From: Guadua angustifolia
Lineage: Eukaryota > Streptophyta > Magnoliopsida > Poales > Poaceae
Reading direction: 5' to 3'
Length of the DNA stretch: 64,000 bases
Assembly (NCBI GenBank): GCA_036346375.1
Contig: CM070515.1
Coordinates: 14,220,423 to 14,284,422, forward strand
Shown here: positions 35,295 to 46,660 of the stretch, one piece after another
Numbering within the stretch: the stretch's first letter is position 1
Layout of the letters: every line of letters begins with the position of its first letter
Position numbers and translations under genes: made by a program
Notes under the pieces: model-generated
The model's input: only the letters and a program-made list of their open reading frames with translations
What the model was told of the DNA's origin: nothing
The model's database searches: none

Positions 35295-38131
35295 ATAGCC
35301 CCTTCGTTGAGCAAAAGCTTGTCCCCAAGCTTGAAATTGTGGAAAGGTAGCCCGGATAAAAGCAGCATCCTCCCAAGTAGCCTCCGATGGTAGCAAATTT
35401 GCCCAATGCACCAACCATTGCGTCACAGCTTCACCTTTCCTTGGCACGATTCGGCGATCCAACACAGCAAACGGCTCTGTTTTAATCTTCCCATCCTCAC
35501 TGACCAACGGTAGACCAGGCATTGGAACAACTTTATCTCCTATATGCTTCTTTAACTGGCTCACATGAAACACTGGATGGATACCTGCATCTGCTGGAAG
35601 TTGAAGCCTGTACGCAACCTTTCCCACCTTGTTCAGTACCTTGAAGGGTCCATAATACTTAGATCTCAACTTCAGAGAACCCCTCAGACCAAAAGCATTT
35701 TGACGGTATGGTTGCATTTTTAAGTAAACAAAATCTCCTACTTCAAAAGTCCTTTCAGTTCTCAGCTTATCAGCAAAATGTTTGATTCGGTTTTGAGCTG
35801 CCAGCAAATTTTCCTTGATTTTCTTTTTCATTTCTTCTCTTTCTTCTAAAGTCGTTCTAGCCTCTAGACAAATATTGCCGGGAATGGCCAACTCTGCTAC
35901 CTGAGAGGGTGGATAACCATATAAAGCCTGAAATGGTGTGATTTTCAGAGAGGTGTGATAAGTGGTATTATACCACCATTCTGCCATTGCTAACCACCAC
36001 ATCCATTTTTTTGGTTCTTGGAAGGTCATGCTTCTTAAATACGCTTCCAAACACTGATTGACTCTCTCTGATTGCCCATCCGACTGAGGATGATAAGCTG
36101 AGCTAAACCTCAAAGACACTTTCAGTAGCTTGAAGATTTCACCAAACAATTTACTTGTAAAGACTCTATCTCTGTCAGTCACAATCACCAAAGGCAAGCC
36201 ATGCAGCTTAAATATATTTTCCATAAAGAGTTGCACAACTTGCTGAACAGTATACGGATGAGCTAAAGCCAAAAAGTGAGCATATTTAGTAAAACGGTCC
36301 ACCACAACCAAAATTACCTCTTTTCCTTTTGAATTCGGTAAACCCTCTATAAAATCCATGGAAATGTGTGTCCAGGCCATATCAAGAACCTTCAACGGGT
36401 CTAGCAACCCTGGCACATGGATATGCTCAGACTTAGTGAGTTGACAAACCGACATTCCTTGATATAAAATTCCACATTTCGTTTCAGTTTAGGCCAATAA
36501 AAGGTCTGCTTAAGACGATGATATGTGGCTTTAACTCCAGAATGACCTCCAACTGTAGATTGATGGAAACTCTCAATGATTTGTTGCTTCAAGTCATTGC
36601 CTTCTCCAACATAAATCCTTCCCTTGTACTTAAGAATGTCATATTCTATTTTGTATTTACCATCAGCACTGGATTGATTTTGCATCTCTTGTTTGATCTT
36701 GTTTACTTTCTCATCATTTGTGTAACTGGATTTCACATCTTGAATCCATTCTGGAATGATGTAAGAGACTGCCAAGCAAGTATTCTCTTCCAGCGATTGC
36801 TGTCTTTTTCGGGATAAAGCATCAGCCACCTTGTTTTCTTTTCCCTTTTTATACTCAATTTGGTAATCAAACTCCAAAAGCTTAAGCAACAACTTGTGTT
36901 GGATTCCATCTACCAGTTTCTGAGTTGTGATGAATTTTAAAGACTGCTGATCTGTTTTAATAATCACAGTGTTCCCCAACAGATAATGGCACCACTTTTT
37001 CAAAGCCTCCAAGATTGCCAGTGCCTCCTTGTCATAAATTGATTTATTTTGGGCTCTCACTCCAAGTGCCTTGCTGAAATAAGCTATAGGTTTGCCCTTT
37101 TGCATCAATACTGCCCCTATGTCAGTACCACTAGCATCGGTTTCAAGCTGAAAGGGTTGACTGAAATCAGGCAAAGCTAATACTGGACAAGTTGTCATAA
37201 TTTTCTTCAGTTTCTCAAACGCAACCGTTTGTTCTTGCTTCCATTCAAATCCATTTTTCTTTAACATATCATACAGTGGTCGGCAGATTTGACCATACCC
37301 TTGTATAAATCTCCTATAATACCCTGTCAACCTCAAAAAACCTCTTAATTTGGTAATGTTATCTGGAGTAGGCCAATTCAACACATCAGCAACTTTTTTG
37401 GGATCAGTGGAAACACCTTCAGCACTTATAACATGGCCCAAATATTCTACACTTATGACTGCAAATGTACATTTACTCAGCTTGACAACTAACTGATTCT
37501 TCTGCAACAAGTGTAGAGCTGTCCCCAAGTGAATCTTATGCTCTTCTATGTTTTTGCTATATATGAGGATATTATCAAAGAAGACTAGTATAAATTTTCT
37601 CAAATATTCTGCAAAAACTTGATTCATTAAGGCTTGAAAAGTGGGAGGAGTGTTGCATAGACCAAAAGGCATGACAATATATTCATAATGACCCAAATGA
37701 GTGCGAAATGCTATTTTGGGAATATCATCTTCATTCATTCGAATCTGGTGATAACCCGACTTCAAATCCAACTTGGAAAAAATAGCTGCTCCATGCAATT
37801 CATCAAGAAGATCTTCTATAATGGGCATGGGAAATCTATTCTTAATAGTGATTGCATTGAGTTGTCGAAAATCAATACACATCCTCCATCCACCTTCTTT
37901 CTTGCGCACCATTACTACAGGTGAAGAATACGGACTGGAACTAGGACGTATCTCACCATTTTGCAGCAAATCCTTGATTATCTCTTCTAAAGCTCCCCTC
38001 TGGTAATAAGGTATTCTGTATGGTTGCAAATTAGGCGGCTCAGCTCCACTTTTCAGATGAATGACATGATCGCAATCTCTCTTTGGGGGTAATTCATTTC
38101 TTTCCTTAAAAACACTGCTATACCGAGACAA
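35283..38131 (-). pseudogene. Gypsy pol: reverse transcriptase, RNase H, integrase, chromodomain (broken)
   Basis: The frame 38131-36401 holds reverse transcriptase (WRMCIDFRQLNAITIKNRFP, FSKLDLKSGYHQI, MPFGLCNTPPTFQALMN), then RNase H (LETDASGTDIGAVLMQKG, KTDQQSLKF, ADALSRK) and the start of integrase (HQSTVGGHSG zinc-binding region). The catalytic box reads FFDNILIYS, whereas active enzymes have two Asp (FFDDIL), so polymerase activity should be lost. Near 36420 the frame shifts and integrase continues at 36455-35283 with MDFIEGLP, VIVTDRD and AYHPQSDGQSERVNQ, ending in a chromodomain-like segment (VTQWLVHWANLLPSEATWED). Its last bases run into the 3' LTR. Confidence 0.9.
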
Positions 38132-38942
38132 GACTTCCTGAACTTCCGGTGGAATCCGATCAGTACCTTTTTCCTCTACTAATTAAACAGTATTGACTTG
38201 AATGAAGTATCCATTTACTTTCTTTTGCACCATCTTTTGGAATTTGTTCATTGTAATGTTAAACTTGTCAGCAGGTTGAGTGTAATCCGACAACTGGAGC
38301 AACTGATCATTCTTTTTAATAGTCAACAATTTCTTTTTGAGATCTAAAGTTATGGGGCTGTGCTCATAGATCCAATCAGCTCCAAAGATGATGTCATAAT
38401 TACCCAATTTGAGCAATTTGAAACTAGATCGAAAAGGAGTATTCTGTATATAATACTGGAGTTGATCTATTTTGGCATCTGAAACAAGTTCTCCTCCCCC
38501 AGCCACAATAACTTTTTTCCTGGGATATATTCCAGTGGGAATTCATTTTTTACAGCATATTCATAATCCATAAATGAATCAGTACTCCCACTGTCTATTA
38601 GAGCAACTGCTTTTGTGTGTCCAATCAGCACAATTAAGCCAAAAGTCACAGGACACCCTTTGCTATGTACTGCATTGGCTGAGATTTGCATCAAATGTTC
38701 AATGGTCTTTACCTGAGAAGTCGCTATAGGACTAGCAGGTGTTGTGTCTTCTCCTTGTTCCTCCATGGTCTCAGTTTCTTCCCCTTGCATATTTTCTTCT
38801 TCTCCTTGCAATAAGATAGAATGTAAAGCCTTCCTTACTTTGCACTGAAGATGATGACCAGGCGTCCAAGGTTCTTTACAATGTCAGCATACCTTGTCTT
38901 TTCTTTCAGGTATTACTACCTTTTGAGTCTCTGAATTACTTA

Positions 38943-40031
38943 GGGTGCGTTTGGTTGGGTGAACGAGGATGAATGGGATGGGATGGTACAGGATTGATGG
39001 AATGATCCTGGATGAGATGGTACAGGGGAGGTGTTTGGTTGCCTGAATGGAATGATACAAGATTTTATTTGGTTGCTTGGATGGAATGGTACAGGATGGT
39101 ACGAGATGATATTTGGTTGCTTGAATAAAATGGTACAGGATGGTACGAGATGATGTTTGATTGGAGGGATGAAGTTGGATTGAGGGATGAAGCTTGATTG
39201 ACCAAGCTACCGATACAATAAGCAGTCTCAACCGTGATCTCAATTGCACACAATAACACAAGACAAATAACGACAGTCTCAAATGCTCGAACGGCACGCT
39301 GCGGGATGACGGCTTCGGCAGAGAGAAAAAGGAACATCCATCACTTAATCAAATGACAAATTCAAGTTGCAAACAAGTACTTTCCACACACAGGATTCAG
39401 CGATACTAGTACAATTTGTTCATATACGTGTCAAAACCGTCACGCCATGGGCGACAAGACAATTTTCTAGAAGCGCAAAGATAATAGCCAATAATTATGG
39501 AAATGATTTTAGGACGCTTAGCAATATGTCATGTGTACAAACATAGAACCTACTACAAAAATTTGTAGCAGTCTTGTGAGCATATCATTCATCTAAAAAG
39601 CTGGAAATATAAACACCAACACCCATCAATTTGGACCCCCTTTCGTCTAGTTAATCATGCTGGCCTTTGAGTCTTTGACAGATGGGTGTGTGCGAGACGT
39701 GCAACTAGCGAGGTACGATTTCATATATGGCAGATCTTACCGGGCCGGTCAAGAATTGTTGGAAAGGACGGACAGGCTAGGCTACTCGCGCGTCGAGTGG
39801 CAATGGCCCTGGACCATTCTATCGGAGATGGCGAACAATTCGGTCCTGTACCGGATGGTTCAGCCAAATTTTTGGTATCGAATGGTACAGCATCTCCAAG
39901 GAATATTCTAAAAATCTGTACCATCTTATCCCGTACCAAACGATTCCGTTCAGCCAACCAAACGCAAAGATGAATCCAAACCCTGTACGGAACGATTCGA
40001 TTCACCTTGATACAACCAACCAAACGCACCC
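38943..40031. mobile_element. PIF/Harbinger-like element, 1,089 bp, nested in gag
   Basis: The termini GGGTGCGTTTGGTTGGGTG and, on the other strand, GGGTGCGTTTGGTTGGTTG are flanked by TTA on both sides (38940-38942, 40032-40034). About three direct copies of a 44-bp TTTGGTTGCTTGGATGGAAT... unit lie at about 39030-39160. No transposase is recognisable. It shares termini with the 229-bp element at 55964. Confidence 0.85.
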
Positions 40032-40682
40032 TTATATTAGCTCCCTTTTGTGCAGGAAGTTGAGCTTTGGGTTTGATTGCCCCTCCTCCATGTGTATTTT
40101 TCCTAGCCCATACACTTTTTTCTACTAGTTTCGCATGCCAGTAAGCTTCCAAAAGGCTTTTCAGTTGCTGTCTGCTCACCTCATATTTAATCTCATCTTT
40201 CAATCCTCCAATGAAACAGCTCAGCAAGTAATTTTCTTGCAAATATGGATGATCCCTTCTGACTAATTCCACACACTTTTCAAAATAATCAATGTACTTA
40301 TGTACATTACTCAGATGCTTAATATTCTGCAATTTTTCCACTGCCTCATGTGCACTGGCTTTCCCAAATCTGTCACATAAGATAGACTGAATTGAGCCCA
40401 GTTAAGCTGCTGCCAAGAAATACCTATGCCTTTAAACCAAGTTTGTGCTCTACCAATTAGATGTCCCGAAGCCAAATTAACCCACTGATCCATCGGCGTT
40501 CCCACCATTTCAAAGAATTTCTCACACAGTTCAATCCATCCAATGGGATTGTCTCCGTCAAATAAAGTTAACTCCAATTTTGGCCCCTTAATGACAGCTT
40601 CAGCATATTGATGCCGACTACTATTATCTCCTACATATGTGTTCCTTTGGGCATCAAACAGATAAACTCCCTGGGGTGTTGC

Positions 40683-43600
40683 TGTCGGGACCCGAATCTG
40701 CAAATCCGGACCCTCTGTGTATTCTGTACTAATCCAGGATCACACTAGTACACACAGGATAAACAGGTTGAGATACCACAATCATACACAGTGGAAATAA
40801 TAAATAAGTACCTCAACATAATTATAACGAGTTACATGACCTTATGGTCACCTTACAATAATTCATCACGCAGGACGATAAATAACAAAAGTAACACAAG
40901 TTCAGTAGCGGAAGCAAAAGTATGATAATGAACCCCTCGTTTTGCCACAGGCAACTGACTAGGCTCAACCCTAATTCTCCAGACCTTCGTTAAACTCCTC
41001 CTCCCAAGCTGGTGTTGCTTCTTCTTCTGAGGTTTTTGTTGAAGCAAGGGTGAGTATACAACATACTCAACAAGTCATGCACAATGCAGTTCTATTACTA
41101 CATGCATGGCTTATTCCAAAGGAAAGGCTTAATTGGCTATTTTGCATGAAGCAGCATTTCTTTTAACAGATAGTCTTAATTAGATTAAAAGCGTAAAACC
41201 ATTACTATAATAATTAATTCCTCAATTCTTTTTCCAAGAGTTTGGCACACAGCCCTAAGTTTAATTCACCTGTCTTTGGCACACAGCCACCCATTCCATA
41301 TTTTATTTTGAAAATATAACCCTTGACTGTAATCCCCGAGCATTGTCCAAGATCATGACGCGCTATTCAATAGATTTAACACACACTCGCAGAGGTTGTA
41401 CACTTTACCCACAGATACGATCGCCACCACACAGTGATTGATTGCAATAAAGTCTTTCGAGAGACTAACACCTAACTCTGTGAACCTCTCCCGTATTGCC
41501 TTTCTAATACTTCCTCACTCAGAGCCAAAGTTTAGAACAAAGCTAATACTGCTTGGATGGGTACCAAGCCAGAGCACGTGCACGCCCCCACACAGTTACA
41601 CTCTTGTGTAACTGTCGCCCGAGGTGTCAAAGGAAAGATATCGAACCCTACTAAACTAGGTCTCGTCCCATTCCGCATAAGTGGTTGTACGAGTAACTCG
41701 GTTCAAAGGCTCGCAAGGTGAAGTCCTTAACTGTCCCGGGCAAGACATCCGTTTTATATTTCTCGGCACACAACCTTTACAATCTTTAGTACATCCCGTT
41801 GCCACATAGGCCCACCTGGCACGAAGCCTTCTTACTACTTGCCCCGGTCCAAATCATTTCCCACCCCGGTTTGCATTTTCGCAACACATGCCAATACCCA
41901 CTTCATTGCATGAGTAGAACCACACAGGTTGCTACCCCCAATTCCATCTCATGACATTATCGCATTATTTCAAAATGTGTTCCATAATTGTTTAGTCAAT
42001 ATCCTTTTTCAATTTGAAAGTCATTCAGCGCATACAAGCAGGCTAAGCGACTAATCACGGTCTAGCCTCCCGTGTTGGCATTATAGTAGCAACCAACTCA
42101 ATTTAATATCTTAGGGTGACAAGGATTTCAGGGCATACAAATAATATTAACAAGGTAGCATAAACAAGGTAGGTGTATTATCTATTTTACCCAAATTATT
42201 CAATGTCATTTTTAATTAACATAGCATGCATAATTTGAATTGAAATACATTTGAAAATCTAGGGGCAATATGGTCAAAGCATGACTTGCCTTCGAAAAGT
42301 AGTTGATCCTGATCTGAAACCTGCGATGGGTCTTCGAATTCTTCCCCGACAGCTCCCGGCAACTCGGAGTCTACTCGGAATAAACGTACATACAATAAAT
42401 ATACTTAAACAGACAGCAAGATCAACACTAAAAATAAAATAAAATTCACCAATAAATAGTTCACATTTTTACAAAATTTTAGGAACTAGAATCACTCAAA
42501 TCCGAGCTAAAACGCAAAAGTTATAGCATTTATAAGTTTTGGAAAATTTAATAAAAGAAATACCCGTGTTAATTGATTTATTTTTCTACTGGAAATTCGG
42601 TTAAATTCCTCGGCTTGACACGTGTCAGCACCGGAGTGATCCACGTCGCCTCGGGTCTATGGACCGGGCTCACGATCAGCTCGGGTTCACGGTGGACCGG
42701 TCCACGAAACGATCTTCCGACAGCCTCTGGTGACGCCATGATGACGCCCCTCACGCCTCATCGGCTGTGGGCCCGCGGAATAGTGCTTGGTTCGCTCAGC
42801 CGCTGACACATGGCGCGCATCCAGTGGTCCACGTGGTCACATACGTTCCCGCCCGTTGGATTCAAATCCAACGGTCGGTCCAGCGCGGCTGCTGAGGTCT
42901 CGAAGGACTACGTGGCAAGATTTCGACCACCGATCTATGATCCGACGAACTTTATTAAACGCGTCGACGATGGCTACGTGGACGCACCGGCGCGGCTGGA
43001 TGAAGATCCTGCGGCTGCTGTTACCCGAGCGATACGCTATTCATCGAACCTACGTGGCCTAATCCGAGCCGCACGTCCATGATCTAATGGCCAAGATCTA
43101 CTGCTACTAATCTACGTGATGCAATCGGCACCGTTGAGACATGATCCAACGGCCATTATCAACGCATCTATACGGCGGCTACGTGGGCTTCTCAGAACCA
43201 CATGATGACGATCCATCGGCCATTTTCAAACACCACAAGAATGGCTACGTGGCGCTACGGTGGCGGTCAGATCAAGAACCTACGGTCGGGATCTATCGAA
43301 GCTACTCGAGTCTAGCTCTACAGGAAAGGGGGACGTGGCGTTATCTCGAACGTTCGATGGAGATCCGACAGTGGCGGTGAGCTGCGATGCTTTGAAGAAG
43401 AGGCGGCGGTGCTTGTCGCCGGACTTGGAGAAGACGAGGTAGCTTGTGGCGTTTCCCGGCGTCTCCGGTGAGAAGAGGTACTCCACTCGACGCGTCTCGG
43501 CACGACGAACTCGAGACAAGTCTTGGTCGCGGCGGAGAGTGGCGGACGACGGTGGAAATCGAGGGAAACCGAGGCGGTGGTAATGCTAACTCCGGTGAGC

Positions 43601-44315
43601 GAGTGGGAGAGCTACGGGCACGCATCATAATCGGCGAACGGACAAAATGTGCGGGCGAAGGACCGGCGAATGCGCCACAAAGACGGCCGTCGAGATGCCT
43701 TGAACGCGCAGAATCCATCGCCAATCTTGTCGGCCAACCCCGACGGCGGCAAGATCGCCGCCTCCCGACGTCTGGCGAAATCCATCCGCACCATCCGATT
43801 GCAATCCAACGGCCCAGGGCGAATAACGGTTCGGCTACCCAGCGCCACGTGGCGAAATCCTGGCGGCGCAAGCTACTACGATCCATCACTCTCGCGAATA
43901 GGCGACGCGGCTCAATATCACCGTCTGATGGAGATCGTGACGCCAGAAAGCAAGCGGTGCTAGGGTTCCGGTGACGCATGCACGGTGTTGGGCTCGGCCA
44001 AAGATCAGAGCAAGGTGTTTTCCGACTTTTAACAATTAAATTAATTCTAGAAAATCAAAGTAATTATTTAGGGCACTAAAAATACCCAAAAAATTCTAAA
44101 AAAAATTCCAAAAAATAATTCAAGGCATTTAGGGTTTAAATAAAATACTGTTAATTATTTTTGATAATTACTTTTCTGATAATTAATTATTCAAGAGGAA
44201 CATAAATTTAATTTAAACTCAAATAAATCCGAATAAATCCCAAAAATTCACAAAAATTCAGATAAATTCAAATAACCCCAAAATTTTAAATTAGGTCAAA
44301 TTTTGGGATGTTACG
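40683..44315 (-). mobile_element. Nested 3.6-kb LTR (solo LTR), 5-bp target duplication GTTGC
   Basis: On the minus strand it begins CGTAACATCCCAAAATTTTG (expected TGTAACATCCC, so one terminal base is mutated) and ends GATTCGGGTCCCGACA. The flanking GTTGC (40678-40682 and 44316-44320) is duplicated, and gag sequence continues on both sides. I see no internal gag or pol, no primer site and no second LTR, so it is best read as a solo LTR formed by recombination. It contains a region with repeated TACGTGGC and TCCAACGGCC words (42600-43880). Confidence 0.75.
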
Positions 44316-44977
44316 GTTGCTCTAGGCTGAAATTGTACGCCAGGTGACTGATTTTGCCAGAATATCGGATGATGATACATAGGACCTTGATTAGAATAAG
44401 CAATAGACCCTATTCCTATTGGCTGATATGGGTTAAAACCAACTGGCATATTCGGTCCAATCTGGGGTGGAATCACCGGAGGCGGTATATTAAAAGAGAC
44501 TCCCAGTATTTTCGATCCTCCTTGTTCTCAGCTATGTGTTTGAGAAGAAGTTCTGACTGCATGAGTGAAAACTGTCGGGTGGCTATCCACCATAGCCGAT
44601 CGATCTAAATGAACAGAAGTATTGTGATTCAACTGAGAAGTATTTAAGGATATCACCTGAGAGTTAGACATCACATGTGTTGGATCTGCCGCTTCTTCAA
44701 TCACGGCCTGACCTGGAGCCCGTACTCTCGCAGAACTCATCTGCCAAGGACCGCTCATCAACAAAGCTTTAATTTCTGCAACATCGCCTCGAAGCCCTTC
44801 AAGATCAGTCTGCATCTTTGCAATTTCCAGTCTATTCTCCATCTCCAAAGTTTCTTCTGATTTCCCTTCCGTGCTTGGAAAATCTATGGACATCCCTTCA
44901 ATATCGCTAGATTTAGAGGGATTTACGGATTACCCAACCTCTATCTAGCATCCCAATCTCATCGCCGAGGACGTAAT

Positions 44978-44989
44978 GCTCTGATACCA
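44978..44989 (-). other. Primer-binding site of the gypsy element
   Basis: TGGTATCAGAGC on the minus strand lies three bases inside the 5' LTR. It is the classic complement of the 3' end of initiator tRNA-Met used to prime reverse transcription in plant LTR elements. Confidence 0.9.
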
Positions 44990-44992
44990 CTT

Positions 44993-46462
44993 TGTCAGGC
45001 CCCTAAATGGATCCGATCAGAACTAATCAATTTTGTGGAAACGAGATTGGATTAGAACCGATAGAACATGGAAGAGTAAAGCTAGACTACGCTAACAACT
45101 AAAGAGACTATCTTCTGGAAACCAAAGATGTTTCCTGTCTCCTTCTCCCGTACTTTTAAACTGAACGTGTACAGAGTTGTTGTGCAAACTGTAAACATGT
45201 TTTGACAGCAAGTAATAAGAGTGTCGGTGTTTCGAGAACCGGCAAGTAAATTTGTAGGTCTAGAGGGGCTACGCGCTCCCGCTCCTTGAATGGTTAGACC
45301 GAAAGAAAGGAGGTCCAAGATTTATACTGGTTCGGGCAGAATGTCCCTACTCCAGTTCGTGAGGTGGTCGGGTGTTATTGATTCTGGTGTATCCGTCGTG
45401 TTACAAGCAAGGGCTGAGCTTGGGCTCAGAGCGCCTCGTGTACAGGGGTTGCCGGGGATGGCAACGAACGTGATTCGGGAGTGCTATGTTCGACTGCCTA
45501 CACCCCCTCCGCTTCGAAGGGCCACGCCTCCCCTTATATAGCCTGGGGAGGCAGGTTACACAGAGGTTACACGGGAGTGTGTAAAGGGAAAAAAAATGGA
45601 TGGGGCTCCCTACGCCTAGGAGTCCGGTCTTTTGCCTCGGTGTCTGGTTGCTGGACTTGACCTTTGACGGGTAGCCGCACGTCCTGTGTTGGGTTGGTGG
45701 AGGCGCAGAGCGACGGCTCGGTCCGTTCCTCCGGGAAACGGCGTACTGCTCTCACAAGAATGTCAGTGCCGACATCGAGGCGTCGCCGCCGGAACCGCCT
45801 TGGGAAGGTGCGAGCGCCCCGTCCTCGCCGATCGTGTGACGAACCGCCGCATCAGCCAGTTTAGGTGACCAGCAGAGGCCGATTTCCGACGATTTGACGT
45901 TTGCTTCTTGGCGAAGATGATCCGAGCTTGTTCGGGGCTGCCGATCGGTCCGACCCATTGGTCGGGCCAACCCTGGTCGTCGTGTCAGTGGCCGCCGGGC
46001 GCCGGTCTGTAGTAGCGCTTGGTCGGACCGCTTACGGGGTCGGTTGGGTCGGGAACCGAAGCGCCTTTGCGTGGGTGGTCGGTCGGCCTTCCACCGCCTT
46101 GTGAGTGTTGCCGAGGGCGTCCGACTTATTGCGTCGGTCGGGCCCCCCTTCGGGGCTGGATTGGTCGGAAGTCGTGGGCCTCCGAGCAGGGCTTCTTGTT
46201 TGAGGCTCAGGCGCGGTGGCGGCCCACATGCTTTTCCTGGGCCGCTGGGGATACCTATGCCCTGGGTATTCGTCAAAGAGTGAAACCAGAAAACGACAAT
46301 AGTTCAGCTACAGTAAACTACTCGGTCACCTAGGACCGTTGGATGAAGTCTTGATCTCCCAAAAGCACGGTAGCCGTTCGATGTACATAAAGGAAGTCGA
46401 CGAAGCGGTATAAGTGGATGCAGACTTCACTGTTCTTCTTCTTCCAAACTTCATCGCTGACA
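44993..46462 (-). repeat. 5' LTR of the gypsy element, split by a nested solo LTR
   Basis: The segments 44993-45221 and 46281-46462 together make exactly 411 bp and align base for base with the 3' LTR. The 1,059 extra bases are the nested solo LTR at 45222-46275 plus its 5-bp duplication. Confidence 0.9.
45222..46275. mobile_element. Nested solo LTR, 1,054 bp, 5-bp target duplication AAGAG
   Basis: It starts TGTCGGTGTTTCGAGAACCG and ends GGGTATTCGTCA (TG...CA). AAGAG is duplicated at 45217-45221 and 46276-46280. It is GC-rich, with repeated GGTCGG words; open frames on both strands carry no domain. It differs from the long LTR at 40683 and from its host LTR. Confidence 0.9.
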
Positions 46463-46660
46463 CTCGGCCTCTCTCGGAGAGGAGAATGAGAACTGGGCCG
46501 CGGATGCTTCGCCCAACCGAGGCGCGGCAAGTCGCCAACGATGAAAGAGGAGGACGGTGGTGGGTTTCGTCTCCTCGCCGCGTGATTTGCTGGGGAGGTG
46601 AGGAGGCTGGTTGGTGGCCGTCGACGCGAGTCACGCGTAGGTAAAAAATTTCGGCGAATT
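46463..46660 (-). promoter_or_regulatory. Displaced native leader/promoter flank of the chitinase-like gene
   Basis: Across the retroelement the sequence resumes with the duplicated CTCGG and a pyrimidine-rich CCTCTCTCGGAGAGGAGAA, continuing the GA/CT-rich 5' UTR left at 34855-34883. It is GC-rich up to about 46640, then turns into AT-rich repeat. It was probably the original 5' UTR and proximal promoter, now 11.6 kb away. No TATA box is assigned. Confidence 0.5.

Larger units (their letters stand above)
38183..44893 (-). pseudogene. Gypsy gag and protease region, split by two nested elements
   Basis: Gag starts near 44893 (MSIDFPSTEGKSEETLEMEN...), is interrupted at 40683-44315, resumes with the gag core (GPKLELTLFDGDNPIGWIEL, FEMVGTPMDQW, 40703-40311) and a following frame at 40341 (DYFEKCVELV, LLSCFIGGLKDEI), and is interrupted again at 38943-40031. 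A zinc knuckle near 38830-38890 reads C*HCKEPWTPGHHLQC with an in-frame stop. Protease carries the active-site motif ALIDSGSTDSFM (about 38570-38610) and a frameshift near 38510 before GNYDIIFGADWI. Confidence 0.85.
34884..46462 (-). mobile_element. Ty3/gypsy LTR retrotransposon (probable chromovirus), 11.6 kb with nested insertions
   Basis: LTRs lie at 34884-35294 and 44993-46462, beginning TGTCAGCGATGAAG and ending GGGGCCTGACA on the minus strand, with the target duplication CTCGG at 34879-34883 and 46463-46467. On the minus strand the order is 5' LTR, primer-binding site, gag, protease, reverse transcriptase, RNase H, integrase with a C-terminal chromodomain-like region, 3' LTR. This order (integrase last) is diagnostic of Ty3/gypsy. 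Three later insertions inflate it: 38943-40031, 40683-44315 and 45222-46275. Without them it is about 5.8 kb. Frameshifts, stops and a mutated reverse transcriptase show it is defective. Confidence 0.95.

Noticed and set aside
43341..43979. 212-codon frame in the long LTR
   Set aside because: It is contained within an LTR flanked by a GTTGC duplication; composition reflects the GC-rich repeat words.
45752..46276. 174-codon frame in the nested solo LTR
   Set aside because: Bounded exactly by TG...CA ends and AAGAG duplications; both strands are open and no motif is present.
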